The notes beneath the pieces were generated by a model. It saw nothing but the letters and a program-made list of their open reading frames with translations. It was not told the origin of the DNA and did no database searches. This document shows positions 62,129 to 64,000 of a stretch of DNA of 64,000 nt, piece after piece (within the stretch, counting starts at the first letter, position 1; each line of letters begins with the position of its first letter). This stretch comes from CAVZTX01 sp963778375 (GTDB lineage Bacteria; Chloroflexota; Ktedonobacteria; Ktedonobacterales; Ktedonobacteraceae). The translations under genes and the position numbers were made by a program. The stretch is from assembly GCA_963778375.1 (NCBI GenBank), contig CAVZTX010000004.1, forward strand, positions 1 through 64,000, in the 5' to 3' direction.

Positions 62129-63070
62129 TTACCTGGTTGGATAGTTCACATCTCCCCAGGTAATACTAACTAGTTCTCCCGAATGGCAACGGAGTAACAG
62201 CTCTCCGTTGTCATCCACATCCTCAGCAATACCACTGATTACGATGTCCCTTTGCTGCACCGAAATGGTGCGACCTAGTGTTGATAATTGGCCTCTCCAT
62301 TGCTCTCGAATCAACCGAGAAACTGGCCTGGATACTGGTAGACTTACAGAAGAGATTTCTGAAGCCTCCCGTTGTAATGCGAAGTAGTCTGTTTCAATAT
62401 GTTTCAGCAGGTGAGCGATAAATATCTCACGGCTAATTGGATGCCCACATACTGTCTCAAGGGTTGTTACCGTCGTGGCGAGTGATGTTTGATTCGTAAA
62501 TTGTTCCGACAAATCCTGGATATTCCCGTTGACATTGACCCCGATGCCGAGTATTGCAATCATCTTACCTTTAAGATCATGGCTGGTTTCAATCAGGATA
62601 CCAGCAACTTTGCGATCTGCAATGAGTACATCATTGGGCCATTTAATAGCTGCCGAAACGTTGCAAGTTTCAGCAATCGTGTTAACGACGGCAAGCGAGG
62701 CTACCATAACTAACAGATGATGTGGGAACAGTGGCCGGAGCAATATGGATGAGAGCACATTGCGTCCAGATACGTCTACCCAATGCCGACCTTGCCTACC
62801 CTTGCCAGCAGTCTGACTGTCAGTAAGTACGACCACTCCTTCTTCTGGCCTCTGATGGGCCAGTTGCATTGCAAACGTATTTGTTGATTCAATGACCGGG
62901 AGGTAAAACAACCGATCTCCAACTCCAAAAAACTGAGTATCTAGTTGATCCTCTAGCACTTCAACGTTGAGTGATGAAGTATCCTGCACGTTCAGTCCCA
63001 ATTTCAATTCCGATCCCAGTTTTTCAGTAGCGACTCTTATATAGCCGCCGAGCTGAGATTGAGGTTCCAT
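62129..63070 (-). CDS. birA: biotin--[acetyl-CoA-carboxylase] ligase
   Basis: 313 residues. Core motifs: LPVIESTNTFAMQLA (substrate loop), VVLTDSQTAGKGRQGRHWV with GKGRQGR as the biotinyl-AMP loop, SSILLRPLF, IKWPNDVLIADRKVAGILIE (KWPNDV motif), and AILGIGVNVNG. A C-terminal SH3-like part (RTISVQQRDIVISGIAEDVDDNGELLLRCHSGELVSITWGDVNYP) completes the enzyme. The first 50 residues are not a clear HTH, so this may be a monofunctional ligase. No ribosome-binding site is seen before the ATG at 63070, so the true start may lie slightly downstream. Confidence 0.93.
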   Translation of the reverse strand: MEPQSQLGGYIRVATEKLGSELKLGLNVQDTSSLNVEVLEDQLDTQFFGVGDRLFYLPVIESTNTFAMQLAHQRPEEGVVVLTDSQTAGKGRQGRHWVDVSGRNVLSSILLRPLFPHHLLVMVASLAVVNTIAETCNVSAAIKWPNDVLIADRKVAGILIETSHDLKGKMIAILGIGVNVNGNIQDLSEQFTNQTSLATTVTTLETVCGHPISREIFIAHLLKHIETDYFALQREASEISSVSLPVSRPVSRLIREQWRGQLSTLGRTISVQQRDIVISGIAEDVDDNGELLLRCHSGELVSITWGDVNYPTR

Positions 63071-63162
63071 AAAAAGCGATTCTACGATTAGAAGCTTAGT
63101 AACAGAAGAGAGCCCATTTGTTTATTGATCGGAGCGTCACATTTGGGCCAGGCCAATATATT

Positions 63163-63190
63163 TAAAAGCTCCTCTTTGCTAAGAGAGGAG
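63163..63190 (-). terminator. second terminator behind the short transcript
   Basis: CTCCTCT (63169-63175 on the plus strand) pairs with AGAGGAG (63184-63190), with an A-run at 63164-63167, which is a U-run on the minus strand. It lies between the short transcript and birA. Confidence 0.7.
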
Positions 63191-63213
63191 AAAGGCCGAG
63201 GACAGATTATGTG

Positions 63214-63262
63214 TATAAAAATCCCAGAGCAATGGCAAGTCTTGAATTCGCCATCGCTCTGG
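63214..63262 (-). terminator. strong terminator of the short transcript
   Basis: Fourteen-base arms CCCAGAGCAATGGC (63222-63235) and GCCATCGCTCTGGG (63249-63262) pair with a single mismatch. The minus-strand copy is followed by TTTTT (AAAAA at 63216-63220). It ends the transcript from the promoter at 63423-63451. Confidence 0.85.
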
Positions 63263-63319
63263 GGGACGCTGCACAGGTAGGGATTATGAATTTTACCTAC
63301 CAGTGAGCTTGAGCCGACA

Positions 63320-63394
63320 TTAGTGCCGGTCACCTCTCATCTGGAAGGTGTGGGAAATTACCTCGCTGCCTGTGCAGCGATTACGTTCGTTCAT
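63320..63394 (-). CDS. 24-residue leader-like ORF in a short, strongly promoted transcript
   Basis: The ATG at 63394 has AGGAGGT nine bases upstream, the best ribosome-binding site in the window. The reading frame is MNERNRCTGSEVISHTFQMR followed by GDRH and a TAA. The product is not recognised. It is driven by the promoter at 63423-63451 and followed by two terminators before birA. It may be a leader peptide for birA, a small expressed protein, or a translated part of a small RNA. Confidence 0.5.
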   Translation of the reverse strand: MNERNRCTGSEVISHTFQMRGDRH

Positions 63395-63422
63395 TTACAC
63401 ACCACCTCCTTTCGTTGCGCTT

Positions 63423-63451
63423 ATTGTACCTCGCATTTCGCTCTCTGTCAA
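63423..63451 (-). promoter_or_regulatory. consensus sigma-70 promoter reading left
   Basis: On the minus strand TTGACA (63446-63451) is followed after exactly 17 bp by TACAAT (63423-63428). Confidence 0.75.
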
Positions 63452-63587
63452 GTCTTTTGTGAAAATTCGTTAACAGCAAGCAAGTATACAGGCAAGCTAA
63501 AGCGGCTTAAAAAGGAATGGGAAGCATATTTTAGTTTTGTGAAAAATGTGTGAATAAGCGGGCTTACAGTGTTTTCGCTTGCTATAG
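63452..63587. other. AT-rich spacer between divergent promoters
   Basis: This stretch separates the leftward promoter above from the rightward promoter of the DUF433 gene; nothing else is seen in it. Confidence 0.5.
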
Positions 63588-63616
63588 TTGACGAGTTGTG
63601 TTTTTCAGACTACACT
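63588..63616 (+). promoter_or_regulatory. promoter of the DUF433 gene
   Basis: TTGACG (63588-63593), 17 bp, then TACACT (63611-63616), 40 bases before the ATG. Confidence 0.65.
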
Positions 63617-63656
63617 ACAGATGAACATAAACGAAACAGAAAGGAGTGTTCAAGGT

Positions 63657-63899
63657 ATGGCTATTGAACGTACAGCGCATCCCTATATCATTCGGGACTT
63701 GGCTATCTACAATGGCGAGCCTATCGTCGATGGTACGCGTACTGGTGTGCGCCATGTCATCCTTCTCTTTCAATCGGGCAAGGATCCGGAAGAAATTGCC
63801 AGCATACATCGCCTTTCGTTAGCCCAGGTCTATGACGCTATCAGCTACTTCTATGACAATGAATCGGAAATTGACCATTATATCCGTAATGTGTCATAG
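63657..63899 (+). CDS. DUF433 domain protein (VapB45-like antitoxin)
   Basis: 80 residues. HPYIIRDLAIYNGEPIVDGTRTGVRHVILLFQSGKDPEEIASIHRLSLAQVYDAISYFYDNESEIDHYI is the complete DUF433 winged-helix fold, with the GxPxxxGTR motif and the terminal YDAxxYYxDN-like helix. DUF433 proteins pair with PIN-like toxins (DUF5615) as VapBC45-type modules; the toxin gene would be beyond the right edge. The start is the ATG at 63657, where AAAGGAG precedes it; the upstream ATG lies in the promoter. Confidence 0.9.
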   Translation: MAIERTAHPYIIRDLAIYNGEPIVDGTRTGVRHVILLFQSGKDPEEIASIHRLSLAQVYDAISYFYDNESEIDHYIRNVS

Positions 63900-63955
63900 G
63901 GAGTTAGCCAATTCTTTTTACCCTCTCTTTTCGGAATAACCTACAAAAATTTCTT

Positions 63956-63989
63956 TTTACACGCTATACTATGTATAGTAAGGTGTAAA
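63956..63989. promoter_or_regulatory. nested dyad behind the DUF433 gene
   Basis: TTTACAC (63956-63962) and GTGTAAA (63983-63989) enclose CTATAC-TAT-GTATAG (63964-63978). Such nested palindromes often mark an operator or promoter for the following gene, whose start lies outside the window. Confidence 0.45.
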
Positions 63990-64000
63990 GGCATGACATT

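Overview
The window looks like a chromosomal segment from a spore- or mycelium-forming Chloroflexota of the Ktedonobacteria type. This is inferred from the gene mix and was not tested. The clues are an XPB-like helicase, a CDC48-type double AAA ATPase, an XRE/NB-ARC/TPR signalling protein, a Uma2 nuclease, an IS607 element with an oversized TnpB, many small DinB/RibD-like/VOC/PPOX stress proteins, and short interspersed palindromic repeats that are even translated inside housekeeping genes.

Layout. 1-11.7 kb is an accessory zone: scattered single genes (PEBP/YbhB protein, two RibD-like reductases, two DinB-fold proteins, a PQQ beta-propeller lipoprotein, a VOC protein, a PPOX protein). It also holds one complete IS607 element (7.3-9.7 kb), two orphan right ends that resemble TnpB omega RNA, and decayed fragments. 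Two distant genes here share the same palindromic operator, ACTTGCA-N3-TGCAAGT. 11.9-18.1 kb is a damaged CRISPR locus. It has a 30-repeat array transcribed leftward, an intact cas2, a cas1 reduced to its C-terminus by an IS630 fragment, a frameshifted cas6 and no effector genes. A MITE sits in the promoter of a nearby deacetylase gene.

18.4-40.3 kb is mostly housekeeping: yebC-ruvC-ruvA, a large zinc-finger/membrane/periplasmic-binding protein, a GGDEF response regulator, an XPB helicase, a thioredoxin-like protein, manA, a GT39 glycosyltransferase, thrC and a frameshifted thrB, thpR and ftsH. 40.7-46.0 kb is a three-gene formate dehydrogenase operon. Its catalytic subunit is read through an in-frame UGA as selenocysteine, and a well-formed bacterial SECIS hairpin follows the codon. 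46.4-53.0 kb carries the CDC48 ATPase, a sensor kinase, pcm and tRNA-Val(CAC). 53.2-57.0 kb is an oppABC-type peptide importer without ATPases, divergent from an NB-ARC/TPR gene that carries one nonsense codon. 59.9-63.9 kb has lysS, greA and birA, then a short, strongly promoted transcript with a 24-codon ORF, and a DUF433 antitoxin-like gene.

The most striking observation is in the CRISPR spacers. None of the 29 spacers (1067 nt by hand count) contains a run of three identical bases, and identical neighbours are only about 6.6% of steps. The repeats between them keep their GGG, CCC and TTT runs. These spacers do not look like captured natural DNA, so a non-templated or otherwise unusual origin should be considered, along with artefact.
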